Assembly (NCBI GenBank): GCA_902517565.1 | Contig: CABYCU010000004.1 | Coordinates: 27,514 to 91,513, forward strand | Source: an uncultured SAR86 cluster bacterium | Lineage (GTDB): Bacteria > Pseudomonadota > Gammaproteobacteria > Magnimaribacterales > Magnimaribacteraceae | Reading direction: 5' to 3' | DNA length: 64,000 nucleotides | In this document: piece by piece, positions 30,872 through 39,809 of the stretch | Layout of the letters: every line of letters begins with the position of its first letter | Numbering within the stretch: position 1 is the first letter of the stretch | Made by a program: the position numbers and the translations under genes | The notes under the pieces: model-generated | What the model saw: only the letters and a program-made list of their open reading frames with translations | What the model was told of the DNA's origin: nothing | Database searches by the model: none

Positions 30872-31068
30872 TGATGATTTGGACCGATGTAAATGAGATT
30901 GCAATCGAATTGTATGACAAGTATCCTGATATGGATCCTACTTATATACTTTTCACAGATTTGCAAAAGTTAGTTATGGAACTTGAAGGTTTTGAAGATC
31001 AGAAGGATAGAGTAAATGAAAGGATTTTAGAGACCATACAAATGCTATGGATCGAGGAAAGGAATTAA
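30871..31068 (+). CDS. iscX: Isc accessory protein IscX
   Basis: Small acidic protein that binds IscS and iron and tunes cluster assembly. The 65 residues show the whole family pattern: WTDVNEIAIELYDKYPDMDP and the C-terminal ILETIQMLWIEERN. The start may be ATG 30871 or 30874 (two consecutive Met codons). It ends the isc operon; 31 bases later a ThDP-enzyme gene begins. Confidence 0.95.
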   Translation: MMIWTDVNEIAIELYDKYPDMDPTYILFTDLQKLVMELEGFEDQKDRVNERILETIQMLWIEERN

Positions 31069-31099
31069 TTAAGTTTATAAATATAAAAGGGAATTGAAT

Positions 31100-32746
31100 A
31101 TGGTCAAAGGATCAGATCTCCTACTGTCATGTCTTGAAGAAGAGGGAGTTGAGTATATATTTGGGCTTCCAGGTGAAGAAAATCTAGACTTTCTTCAAAG
31201 CTTGTCCAAGTCAAAGAAAATAAAATTAATATTGACTCGTCATGAACAGGCTGCTGGATTTATGGCAGCTACTTATGGCCGTTTAACTGGAAAAGCAGGA
31301 GTCTGTCTTACAACTCTGGGTCCTGGAGCTACCAATTTAGTCACTGCTGCAGCATATGCTCAACTTGGAGGTATGCCGCTTGTAATGATCACTGGCCAAA
31401 AGCCTATAAAAAGCTCAAAACAAGGCAAATTCCAAATATTAGATGTTGTAGATGTAATGGGTCCTATTACTAAGTCCAGTTATCAACTAACTTCTGCAGA
31501 TATTATTTCAGCAAGGGTAAGAGAGGCATTTAGGTTAGCAGAGGAAGAAAGACCAGGAGCTGTCCATTTAGAGCTTCCAGAGGACATTGCCGTTGAAGAA
31601 ACTGATCAACAACCAATAGCAAGAAGTATTTCCAGAAGACCTATTGCTGAGGGCAAGGCAATTGCAACAGCAGTTAAGTTGATAGAGGAAGCAAATTCAC
31701 CAGTTTTAGTTTTAGGTGGAGGTGCTAACAGAACCCTAACTAGGAAGATGCTATTCGAGTTTATTGATAAGACTAAAATTCCGTTTGTCACAACTCAACT
31801 GGGCAAAGGAGTAGTTGATGAGAGGCATTTGTGTTTTCTAGGTTGCGCAGCTTTATCAGCTGGTGATTTTGTTCATGCTGGAATAGAGAAATCTGATCTA
31901 GTAATTACAGTAGGACATGATGATATAGAAAAACCCCCATTTTTTATGAAGCACGATGGCCCTAAAGTTATTCATATAAATCATACCTCTGCAGAGGTAG
32001 ACCCAGTTTATTTTCCTCAAGTCGAGGTTGTTGGAGATATTGCTAATGCCATTTGGCAGATTAAAGAAAATATTCAAGTTCAAGATAACTGGAATTTCCA
32101 AGCAATGCTTGCAACTAGATTTGCGCATTTAGAGCACTCTAAGGAAATTAGAAGCGATGATAGATTTCCACTTTTCCCTCCTTATCTGGTAAGACAACTT
32201 AGAAATGTTGTCCCTAATGATGGAATCATCTCTTTAGATAATGGTGTTTATAAAATCTGGTTTGCTCGCGGTTACCCTGCTTTATTTCCTAGTACAGTTT
32301 TGTTAGATAATGCTCTCGCCAGCATGGGAGCAGGTCTACCCACCGCAATGGCTGCGAAGATGCTTAATCCAGATAAGGTTGTTATTGCTGTGTGCGGAGA
32401 TGGCGGGTTTATGATGAATAGCCAAGAACTCGAGACTGCAGTGAGATTAAAATTGAACATTATAGTTCTAATTTTGAATGATTCTGCTTACGGGATGGTT
32501 AAATGGAAGCAAGAAAATCAAGGTTTTGATGATTTTGGACTTTCATTCGAAAACCCAGATTTTGTTAAATATGCTGAAAGTTATGGTGCTAAAGGTCATA
32601 GAGTCAGTAATTCCAATGAATTTAAAGAAATCATTGAAGACTGTATTGCAACTCAAGGTGTTCATCTGATTGATTGTCCGGTAGATTATTCTGAAAATGA
32701 TGAAATTTTGAACAAAACCATCAAAGAAAAGAGCGCTAAACTTTAA
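31100..32746 (+). CDS. Thiamine-diphosphate enzyme, acetolactate-synthase-large-subunit family
   Basis: About 548 residues with the three ThDP-enzyme domains: N-terminal pyrimidine-binding domain (FGLPGEENLDFL, catalytic Glu in TRHEQAAGFMA), central domain, and C-terminal PP domain with GDGGFMMNSQELETAVRLKLN ending in the Asn of NDSAYGMVKWK. It resembles catabolic or unassigned acetolactate synthase large subunits. No ilvN-type regulatory subunit gene follows; instead a CoA-acylating aldehyde dehydrogenase does. It may make acetolactate or decarboxylate another 2-oxo acid to an aldehyde for its neighbour. I start at ATG 31100, 8 bases after a purine-rich site, not at the TTG 31094 of the track. 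Confidence 0.82.
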   Translation: MVKGSDLLLSCLEEEGVEYIFGLPGEENLDFLQSLSKSKKIKLILTRHEQAAGFMAATYGRLTGKAGVCLTTLGPGATNLVTAAAYAQLGGMPLVMITGQKPIKSSKQGKFQILDVVDVMGPITKSSYQLTSADIISARVREAFRLAEEERPGAVHLELPEDIAVEETDQQPIARSISRRPIAEGKAIATAVKLIEEANSPVLVLGGGANRTLTRKMLFEFIDKTKIPFVTTQLGKGVVDERHLCFLGCAALSAGDFVHAGIEKSDLVITVGHDDIEKPPFFMKHDGPKVIHINHTSAEVDPVYFPQVEVVGDIANAIWQIKENIQVQDNWNFQAMLATRFAHLEHSKEIRSDDRFPLFPPYLVRQLRNVVPNDGIISLDNGVYKIWFARGYPALFPSTVLLDNALASMGAGLPTAMAAKMLNPDKVVIAVCGDGGFMMNSQELETAVRLKLNIIVLILNDSAYGMVKWKQENQGFDDFGLSFENPDFVKYAESYGAKGHRVSNSNEFKEIIEDCIATQGVHLIDCPVDYSENDEILNKTIKEKSAKL

Positions 32747-32758
32747 ATAGAAAAGAGT

Positions 32759-32764
32759 TATAAT
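32759..32764 (+). promoter_or_regulatory. -10-like element before the acylating aldehyde dehydrogenase
   Basis: TATAAT in the 53-base gap, 36 bases before the ATG, with a GGAG ribosome-binding site at about 32790. No good -35 is visible. The dehydrogenase might have its own promoter in addition to readthrough. Confidence 0.35.
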
Positions 32765-32799
32765 TATTTAAGTAAAGTTATCCAAATTGGAGTTTAAAC

Positions 32800-34188
32800 A
32801 TGAGTACAGCAGAGTCTCAAACACCTAACGATTCATCTATTCAAAAACTTGTTGCAAATGCACATAATGCTCAGATGATATTTGAATCATTCACTCAAGA
32901 GCAAGTTGATGCAATTGTTCGTGATATTGGCAAATTTGTCTATGATAATGCGGAGTCATTAGCAAGGATGGCTGTCGATGAAACCGATATGGGTTCCTAT
33001 GAAGACAAGATTCTCAAAAATAAGGGCAAAGCACGTGTTATATGGAACAATTTAAAGAACAAGAAATCTCGAGGAGTGATTGGCGAAGATACCGATAATA
33101 ATCTCATGCTTGTTGCTAAACCGATGGGTGTTGTTGCGGCCGTTACACCTGTTACTAATCCTATCGTCACACCAATGTGTAATGGTATGTTTGCGCTTAA
33201 AACAGGCAATGCTGTTATCTTTGCATCTCACCCTAAAGCACAGAAATGTACTGAGCATTTAGCCACAGAATTTATGAAGATTATAAAATCTCATGGTGGA
33301 CCCGATGATCTGGTTCAGGTTGTCACAAAAGGTTCCGTTGAAAAGACACAAGAACTGATGCAGTCTGCGGATGTTGTAGTCGCTACTGGCGGAGCTGCGA
33401 TGGTCAAATCAGCTTATTCATCTGGTAAACCTTCATATGGAGTAGGGGCTGGTAACGTTCCTGTGATCATAGATAGAAACATAGATTTAAAAGAAGCTGT
33501 TGAAAAAATCGTTGATGGAGCCTCTTTTGATCATGGCATTATTTGCTCACACGAACAGTTTGTTATAGCTCCAGAAGAAAACTATGATGAAACAGTCCAA
33601 AAATTTACGGACACAGGCAAGGTGTGGTTTACAGATGACCAAGAACAGATACAGAAGTTACGTGATGTAGTTTTTCTAGATGGACACTTAAACAAAGACG
33701 TCGTAGGTAGATCTGCCAGTGAGGTAGGCCACATGGCTGGAATTGATGTTCCTGAGACTGCTAGGCTTATTCTGTTACCAGCTGATGGCTCTGGAACTGA
33801 GGATATCTTAGCCAAAGAGAAACTCTGTCCCGTTATCGCTATTGTTCCTTATTCAACTTTTGATGAAGCAGTCGCAATGGCTAAAGCAAATCTTCTTGTT
33901 GAGGGGGCTGGTCATTCAGCAGCTTTACATTCAAATAGTGATGATCATATAGAACAAGCTGGCCTTGAGTTACCGATTAGTCGTCTTGTTATCAATCAAC
34001 CAAGTTCAACAACAGCTGGAGGTTCATTAACAAATGGTTTTGCACCTACAACTACTCTTGGATGTGGCTCTTGGGGAGGCAATTCAATATCTGAGAATCT
34101 TGATTATAAACACCTCATGAATGTTTCTCGCATTGGGAAAATAATCCCAGATAAGAAAGTACCGACGGATGAAGAAATTTGGGCATAA
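32800..34188 (+). CDS. CoA-acylating aldehyde dehydrogenase
   Basis: Oxidises an aldehyde with NAD(P) and CoA to an acyl-CoA (or the reverse). The 462 residues match the acylating subgroup (AdhE N-terminal domain, EutE, sulfoacetaldehyde dehydrogenase SauS) and not ordinary aldehyde dehydrogenases. Evidence is TPVTNPIVTPMCNGMFALKT in the cofactor region, HPKAQ, KPSYGVGAGNVPVIID, and the catalytic cysteine in FDHGIICSHEQ. Acetaldehyde, sulfoacetaldehyde or another short aldehyde are possible substrates; sequence alone cannot decide. It probably works with the ThDP enzyme immediately upstream. Both sit in the gap between iscX and ndk. Confidence 0.88.
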   Translation: MSTAESQTPNDSSIQKLVANAHNAQMIFESFTQEQVDAIVRDIGKFVYDNAESLARMAVDETDMGSYEDKILKNKGKARVIWNNLKNKKSRGVIGEDTDNNLMLVAKPMGVVAAVTPVTNPIVTPMCNGMFALKTGNAVIFASHPKAQKCTEHLATEFMKIIKSHGGPDDLVQVVTKGSVEKTQELMQSADVVVATGGAAMVKSAYSSGKPSYGVGAGNVPVIIDRNIDLKEAVEKIVDGASFDHGIICSHEQFVIAPEENYDETVQKFTDTGKVWFTDDQEQIQKLRDVVFLDGHLNKDVVGRSASEVGHMAGIDVPETARLILLPADGSGTEDILAKEKLCPVIAIVPYSTFDEAVAMAKANLLVEGAGHSAALHSNSDDHIEQAGLELPISRLVINQPSSTTAGGSLTNGFAPTTTLGCGSWGGNSISENLDYKHLMNVSRIGKIIPDKKVPTDEEIWA

Positions 34189-34380
34189 TACTTGTTTAAT
34201 TAAACCTAGTATCTGCTTAAAGCTATACATAAGATTAATTCAAATAAATCTTACATCATTAAAGGATTGGCACCCTTAGCAGTGGTTTAATGAACCTAAT
34301 TTAGACAATTAAAGCCCTTTAAACTTTTGGTGAATACTCCATCTTGAGTATAATGCCGACACTCAAACACTAGGAAGAAT
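34189..34380 (+). promoter_or_regulatory. Intergenic region with probable ndk promoter
   Basis: This 192-base gap holds TATAAT at 34348-34353, 28 bases before the ndk ATG, with a weak TTTGGT at the expected -35 position. No hairpin followed by a T-run was seen for termination of the upstream gene, and I see no small ORF or RNA structure I can support in the remainder. Confidence 0.5.
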
Positions 34381-34785
34381 ATGTCATTAGAAAATACCTT
34401 ATCAATAATAAAGCCCGACGCTTACAAGAAAGGACACGTCGAAGAAATTTGCTCAAGACTTGAACAAGCTGGCTTAGCCATTAAAGAGAAAAAAACACTT
34501 CATTTAAGCGCCGATCAGGCAGAAGGTTTTTACATAGAGCACAAGGGAAAACCTTTTTTTGAAGATTTAATTTCATTCATGACCTCAGGTCCTATACAAG
34601 TACAAATCCTGGAAGGTGAAAATGCTATTTCAAATTACAGAGAAGTAATGGGTAATACAAATCCTAAAGAAGCTGCTTCCGGAACAATTAGGGCAGATTT
34701 CGCTGATTCAATTGATGCAAATGCAGTTCATGGTTCAGATTCTCCTGAGTCAGCAAAAAGAGAAATTGACTATTTCTTTGGATAA
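34381..34785 (+). CDS. ndk: Nucleoside diphosphate kinase
   Basis: Balances nucleoside triphosphate pools by transferring phosphate from ATP through a phosphohistidine. The 134 residues begin [15 protein letters not shown] and carry the catalytic histidine in [16 protein letters not shown]. In Pseudomonas-like genomes it is followed by rlmN and pilF before rodZ; here rodZ follows after 10 bases. This order, with the isc operon upstream, is ancestral except for the metabolic pair in between. Confidence 0.97.
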   Translation: MSLENTLSIIKPDAYKKGHVEEICSRLEQAGLAIKEKKTLHLSADQAEGFYIEHKGKPFFEDLISFMTSGPIQVQILEGENAISNYREVMGNTNPKEAASGTIRADFADSIDANAVHGSDSPESAKREIDYFFG

Positions 34786-34795
34786 ATAGTAAGTT

Positions 34796-35635
34796 GTGAC
34801 TGATTCGAAAGATATTCCTATTGGGGAAAGGCTTACTTCAGCTCGAAAGAAAAAGAGACTACGTTACAAAAAACTTTCTTCAGAATTAAATATAGAAGAG
34901 TCTTATTTAATTGCTTTAGAAGAAGAAAATTATGATTATATTCCTGGAGGTGAAGCCTATGTAAAAGGCTTCTTAAGGTCTTATTCAAAGAAACTAAATT
35001 TAGATCCTGATGAGATAATCTCTCAATATATAGATTCAAACTATAAAATTCATAAAGGCAAAAAATCTAACTATTCGTATAAGAAATTTGAATCTCCTAC
35101 AAATTATCCAATAATTTTTACCTCCATAGGCATTCTCTTAATAATATTGATTTTTATAGCTCTATTTCAAGAGGCTTCCAAAGACTCAATAGAAGACACT
35201 ACTGGATCAGAACCTTCTGAAGAAAAAAAGCAAGAAATTGAAAAAGATACCCAAGAAAATTCAGTAATTCTGAAACAAATTCACCAGAATTCTTTATCTT
35301 TAGATAAAATCGAAGAAAAAAAAATAATAGAAAAAAAGGAAGAGAAGATACTATCTTCAACAACAACATCAACAATTAATATAGAGGTTTACGATGATTG
35401 TTGGGTCGAAGTATTTACAAAAAAAGATAGACTGTTATATAAACTTGCAAAGTCAGGTGATACTTTTAATTTTTCTGTAGAGCATATAAAAATCATTGTT
35501 GGAAATTATAAAAATGTTCAAGTTTCATTTAATGATAAAATAGTTGAACTAGGAAAGTATGCAAACACCAATCAAGTAAGTTGTGTTGTTTTACCTCTAG
35601 GGGATTGTAGTGAATTCAGAACAACAAATAATTAG
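34796..35635 (+). CDS. rodZ: RodZ-like cytoskeletal membrane protein
   Basis: Links MreB filaments to the elongation machinery to keep rod shape. The 279 residues have an N-terminal Cro-type helix-turn-helix domain ([29 protein letters not shown], then [20 protein letters not shown]), a single membrane helix at about residues 102-122, a Lys/Glu-rich periplasmic linker and a C-terminal DUF4115-like beta domain. The start is GTG 34796. The 3' end overlaps the ispG start by 26 bases. No mreB is in the window. Confidence 0.88.
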   Translation: MTDSKDIPIGERLTSARKKKRLRYKKLSSELNIEESYLIALEEENYDYIPGGEAYVKGFLRSYSKKLNLDPDEIISQYIDSNYKIHKGKKSNYSYKKFESPTNYPIIFTSIGILLIILIFIALFQEASKDSIEDTTGSEPSEEKKQEIEKDTQENSVILKQIHQNSLSLDKIEEKKIIEKKEEKILSSTTTSTINIEVYDDCWVEVFTKKDRLLYKLAKSGDTFNFSVEHIKIIVGNYKNVQVSFNDKIVELGKYANTNQVSCVVLPLGDCSEFRTTNN

Positions 35636-36722
35636 AAAGAAAACTAGAAAAATCTATATTGGAGATGTTCCGGTAGGGGGAGATTCTCCCATAACAGTCC
35701 AGAGTATGACCAATACTAAGACAAATGATGTTTCTTCAACCCTAAAGCAAATCATGGAACTCTCCGAAGCAGGAGCAGACATAGTCAGAGTTTCTGTACC
35801 TGATCAAGGCGCTGCTGATGCTTTTAAGTTAATAAAGAAAAAATCGCCTGTACCTCTTGTAGCTGATATACATTTTGATTACACGATGGCTCTTGAAGCC
35901 ATAAAAGGTGGGGCTGACTGTATAAGAATCAATCCAGGAAACATTGGAAAAGAAGAAAAAATAAAAGAAGTTATTACTGCAGCAAAGGATACTGGTACTC
36001 CAATAAGAGTTGGAATAAATGCTGGTTCTCTAGAGAGAAAATTACAAATAAAGTATGGAGAACCTAATGCAGATGCTTTAGTCGAATCAGCCTTAAGTCA
36101 TATAAATATATTAAAAAGATTAAATTTTGAAGACTTTAAATTAAGCATGAAAGCCTCAGATGTTCAGATGACTGTAGAAAGCTATAGAAAAATCTCAAAG
36201 TTAATTGATCAACCACTTCATCTAGGAATTACGGAAGCCGGTGGTTTTAGGTCTGGAACAGTTAAATCTGCAATGGGCTTAGGCTCTCTGTTAATGGATG
36301 GTATTGGTGATACTCTAAGGATATCACTTGCTTCAGATCCAGTAGACGAGATAAAAGTAGGATGGGATATCCTTAGAGGATTAAAGATAAGATCAAGAGG
36401 CATAAATTTTATAGCTTGCCCCAGTTGCTCTCGAATGAACTTCGATGTGATCGGAACCATGAATAAACTAGAGTCGAGGTTAGAAGATATTAAAGAAAAT
36501 ATCGATGTCGCTGTAATAGGCTGTTATGTCAATGGTCCAGGGGAATCAAAACATACTGATATAGGAGTCACGGGAGGATCTCCCAAGAATCTTATTTATG
36601 TTGATGGAAAGCCTGATCATAAGATCGAGAGTGGAGACTTGGCAGATCATCTAGAAAAAATGATTCGACAGAAAGTGAAAGAAAAGACCGAAGACGAAGA
36701 AAACCTAATTTTAAAAAGCTGA
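35610..36722 (+). CDS. ispG: 4-hydroxy-3-methylbut-2-enyl diphosphate synthase IspG
   Basis: Penultimate MEP-pathway step; a [4Fe-4S] enzyme reducing MEcPP. The 370 residues include [23 protein letters not shown], the LVADIHFDY motif and the three cluster cysteines in [11 protein letters not shown] and GCYVNGPGE. The start is GTG 35610 inside rodZ. It depends on the isc system encoded nearby and on a ferredoxin or flavodoxin. Together with ispD and ispF it shows that isoprenoids come from the MEP pathway. Confidence 0.97.
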   Translation: MNSEQQIIRKKTRKIYIGDVPVGGDSPITVQSMTNTKTNDVSSTLKQIMELSEAGADIVRVSVPDQGAADAFKLIKKKSPVPLVADIHFDYTMALEAIKGGADCIRINPGNIGKEEKIKEVITAAKDTGTPIRVGINAGSLERKLQIKYGEPNADALVESALSHINILKRLNFEDFKLSMKASDVQMTVESYRKISKLIDQPLHLGITEAGGFRSGTVKSAMGLGSLLMDGIGDTLRISLASDPVDEIKVGWDILRGLKIRSRGINFIACPSCSRMNFDVIGTMNKLESRLEDIKENIDVAVIGCYVNGPGESKHTDIGVTGGSPKNLIYVDGKPDHKIESGDLADHLEKMIRQKVKEKTEDEENLILKS

Positions 36723-37984
36723 TGTCTAAGATACAAACCCTTAGAGGTATGAATGACCTCAACCCTCAAGAGGCTAAGGAATGGTCTTATGTAGAAGGTA
36801 TTATCAAGTCCATGGTTGAGTCTTATGGATACGAAGAGATTAGATTTCCGATAGTAGAAAAAACTGAACTCTATACAAGATCAAATGAGATTGCTGATAT
36901 TGTCATTAAAGAAATGTATACCTTTGAAGATAAAGGCGGAGAAAGTATTTCATTACGACCTGAAGGAACTGCCGGTTGTGTTAGGGCAGCTATTGATAAT
37001 GATCTGTTGAGAACAGATAAACCCAGGCTATGGTATTCAGGGCCAATGTTTCGCTACGAGCGCCCTCAAAAAGGAAGAACACGACAATTCCATCAATTTA
37101 GTGCCGAAGTCTTTGGACATGATTCTCCTGAAATAGATGCAGAATTGATTATTATGTCTAATAATTTATGGAGAAATCTGAGTATTGAAAAGGATATATT
37201 CTTAGAGATAAATAATTTAGGAAGTACCCAATCAAGACATTTATATTCAGCCTCGTTGGTAGATTTTCTTACAAAACAAAAAAAAGATTTTGATGAAGAT
37301 ACCCAAAGAAAACTAAAAGATAATCCATTAAGGATCTTAGATTCTAAATCCTCAGCGATTCAAGAGATCTTAAAAGACGCTCCTTCACTAGATGATTATA
37401 TTGATGATGATTCTAAGCAATATCACAAGAAACTTTTGAGTATTCTTGAATCAGCTGGTGTTGAGTATATAGAAAATAATAAACTTGTAAGAGGTTTGGA
37501 CTATTACAATCAGACAGTATTTGAATGGAAAACAAAGTTATTAGGCTCACAGGATACTGTTGCTGGTGGTGGACGTTACGATGGTTTAGTAGCTGAACTT
37601 GGAGGTAAAGAATGCCCTGCAGTAGGATTTTCCATAGGCTTAGAAAGATTAATTCTCTTACTTACGCAACAAGATAAGATTACTTTAAATAGTGACCTAG
37701 ATATTTATTTTATTTGCCAGTCGGAAAGAGCCACACAAGAAGCTATAATAATTAGAGAAAATCTCAAGGTAGATCATCCTTCTTTGAGTATAAAGATAAA
37801 TCTGGGTCTTGAAAGCTTAAGTTCTCAATTTAAAAAAGCTGATAAGTCAGGGGCCTCAATGGCCATTATTCTTGGAGAAGAGGAGCTAGAAAGAAATATG
37901 TTGTCTTTAAAGAATTTAAGAACTAAATCAGAGCAGGAACTCCTTACTTTCAAAGAATTAACACGCAAACTAAAAGAACTTTAA
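36722..37984 (+). CDS. hisS: Histidyl-tRNA synthetase
   Basis: Charges tRNA-His. The 420 residues have TLRGMNDLNP at the N-terminus, class II motif 2 (PMFRYERPQKGRTRQFHQF), the histidine-specific LVRGLDYYNQTVFEW, and GGGRYDGLVAELGG. A C-terminal anticodon-binding domain is complete. The ATG overlaps the ispG stop (TGATG). It sits in the usual ispG-hisS-yfgM-bamB-der order. Confidence 0.98.
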   Translation: MSKIQTLRGMNDLNPQEAKEWSYVEGIIKSMVESYGYEEIRFPIVEKTELYTRSNEIADIVIKEMYTFEDKGGESISLRPEGTAGCVRAAIDNDLLRTDKPRLWYSGPMFRYERPQKGRTRQFHQFSAEVFGHDSPEIDAELIIMSNNLWRNLSIEKDIFLEINNLGSTQSRHLYSASLVDFLTKQKKDFDEDTQRKLKDNPLRILDSKSSAIQEILKDAPSLDDYIDDDSKQYHKKLLSILESAGVEYIENNKLVRGLDYYNQTVFEWKTKLLGSQDTVAGGGRYDGLVAELGGKECPAVGFSIGLERLILLLTQQDKITLNSDLDIYFICQSERATQEAIIIRENLKVDHPSLSIKINLGLESLSSQFKKADKSGASMAIILGEEELERNMLSLKNLRTKSEQELLTFKELTRKLKEL

Positions 37985-37995
37985 AATAAAGAAAT

Positions 37996-38634
37996 ATGGC
38001 AAACTTTTTTTCAGCTTCACAAGAAGAACAACAAGAAATCCTTTTGAATTTTTGGCAGACTTATAAATATTTGCTAGTAGTTGGACTGATGCTTGTAGTT
38101 CTAGTTATAGTAGGCAGAGATTACTACCAAAGCGCATCTTTAGAAAAGAATTTAGATTCTGCCACCCAATATCAGGCTTATATAGAAGCTGAAATCGATC
38201 AATCTGCCATTGGAGATGACATATTACAATCTTATCCGGCAACTATTTATTCTGATTTTGTTCTGCTGAACGAAGCTAAGAAGAACTATCTTCAAGGCCA
38301 ATCCAATATAGCAATTGATCTTTTAAAATCTGTTATTGAAAATAAGCAGTTAGATTCAAATGAATTTGATCCGATACTTGCTACTGCCCAAACAAGACTG
38401 GCTAAAATTTATCTTGAACAAAAAAATTATGATGAAGTTTTAAATATATTTGAATCAAATGGAGACATGACTTCATCAATGCATGAATTGAATGGTGATG
38501 CTCATAACGGTTTAAATCAGTTTAATATGGCCAGGACAAGTTTCATGCTTGCACTCCAAAGCAGCACTAATCAAACTGCACGTGCTCTAATCAATATGAA
38601 GATTTCAGATCTAGAAAGCGAAGAAGTTGAATAG
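37996..38634 (+). CDS. yfgM: YfgM-family periplasmic TPR protein
   Basis: Inner-membrane protein associated with the Sec translocon and periplasmic chaperones. The 212 residues start with a cytoplasmic segment typical of the family (SASQEEQQEILLNFWQTYKY), one membrane helix (about residues 27-44) and a periplasmic region with TPR-like helices (LATAQTRLAKIYLEQKNYDEVLNIF). It is located between hisS and bamB, the expected place, and overlaps bamB by 8 bases. Confidence 0.88.
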   Translation: MANFFSASQEEQQEILLNFWQTYKYLLVVGLMLVVLVIVGRDYYQSASLEKNLDSATQYQAYIEAEIDQSAIGDDILQSYPATIYSDFVLLNEAKKNYLQGQSNIAIDLLKSVIENKQLDSNEFDPILATAQTRLAKIYLEQKNYDEVLNIFESNGDMTSSMHELNGDAHNGLNQFNMARTSFMLALQSSTNQTARALINMKISDLESEEVE

Positions 38635-39784
38635 TACAAAAATAATTATCCTATTTTTTACCCTGATATCCTTATCAGGTTGCTCCTCTTTAAGCTGGAT
38701 TAATTTTTGGCAAGATGAGGATGAAGTAGAAGGTCCGTCAGAACTTTATTCTGTTACAAATAATATACAGCTTGAGAAAGAGTGGTCTTATTCTGCTGGC
38801 AATGATCAAATATATGGGAGACTCTTACCAGATATATACGAAGGCAATCTTTTCTTCATCAATTCCATCGGTAACTTGTCTACTTTGGATTTAAACTCAG
38901 GAAATAGAATTTGGTACGAGGAAACTAATGATGTTGTTTCTTCAGGAGTTGATGTTAATTTTAAAACAGTAACATATAGTACTTTAGATGGTTTCTTAGT
39001 TGCTCTTGATCATAAGAGTGGAAAAGAGTTATGGAGAACACAGACCTCAAGTGAAGGCCTTTCTCCTCCAGCAAATTCGGGCAAACATATCATACTTCAG
39101 ACAGTAGACGGAAGGGTATCTGGTTATAATTTAAAGAGTGGTGAGCTTGAATGGTTTCATCAAACAGTGCTGCCAAGCTTAACACTAAGAGGAACCTCCA
39201 GTCCTTTTATAGATAAAGGATTTATCTTTACTGGGTTTGCCAACGGAAAAGTTGCAATGATTTATCCAGACTCTGGAGCCATAAGACTTGAGCTTCCAGT
39301 TACCATAAATGAAGGAAAATCAGAATTAGAAAGAATAGTGGATGTGGATGGAAAGCCTGTAATAACCAATGAATTATTAATAGCAGCATCCTATCAGGGT
39401 AATATTTCAGCGATCAATCTAAGAGATGGAAGACCAACTTGGCAGGAAAAATTATCAACGGTTAAGGATTTAGCTGTGAATGGCTCAAGAGTTATTGCAG
39501 TTAACGATAAAGGTATCTTGAAAGCATTTGGAATTGCAACCGGAGCAATAATATGGGAGCAAGAAGACCTTAAGTTAAGGAATCTAACTTCTCCTGCTTC
39601 AGTAAGAAATCTGGTGGCAGTTGGAGATTTTGAAGGTTACATTCATCTTCTTAATGCACAAAATGGTGATTTCGAGGGAAGAAAGAAAGTTTCTAGAAAT
39701 TCCATAGTAGAGATTATCCCTGACGGAAACAATCTCATTATTGTTGATTCAACTGGAAGAATCCAAAAATTTACAACCAACTAA
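38627..39784 (+). CDS. bamB: Outer-membrane assembly lipoprotein BamB
   Basis: Eight-bladed beta-propeller lipoprotein of the BAM complex. The 385 residues have a lipobox SLSGCSS (lipidated Cys about residue 19) and repeated PQQ-like blade motifs (LDLNSGNRIWYEETN, LDHKSGKELWRTQT, YNLKSGELEWFHQT, INLRDGRPTWQEKL). The start is TTG 38627 within the end of yfgM. With BamC (26 kb) and BepA (23 kb), much of the outer-membrane assembly accessory set lies in this window. Confidence 0.95.
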   Translation: MNSTKIIILFFTLISLSGCSSLSWINFWQDEDEVEGPSELYSVTNNIQLEKEWSYSAGNDQIYGRLLPDIYEGNLFFINSIGNLSTLDLNSGNRIWYEETNDVVSSGVDVNFKTVTYSTLDGFLVALDHKSGKELWRTQTSSEGLSPPANSGKHIILQTVDGRVSGYNLKSGELEWFHQTVLPSLTLRGTSSPFIDKGFIFTGFANGKVAMIYPDSGAIRLELPVTINEGKSELERIVDVDGKPVITNELLIAASYQGNISAINLRDGRPTWQEKLSTVKDLAVNGSRVIAVNDKGILKAFGIATGAIIWEQEDLKLRNLTSPASVRNLVAVGDFEGYIHLLNAQNGDFEGRKKVSRNSIVEIIPDGNNLIIVDSTGRIQKFTTN

Positions 39785-39809
39785 ATGATTTTGGAATCAG
39801 AGGAAAATC

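Noticed and set aside
31100-32746. Possible sulfoacetaldehyde acetyltransferase (Xsc)
   Set aside because: The N-terminal GLPGEENLDF and RHEQAAGFMA patterns fit acetolactate-synthase-like enzymes better than Xsc, so only the broader family was called.
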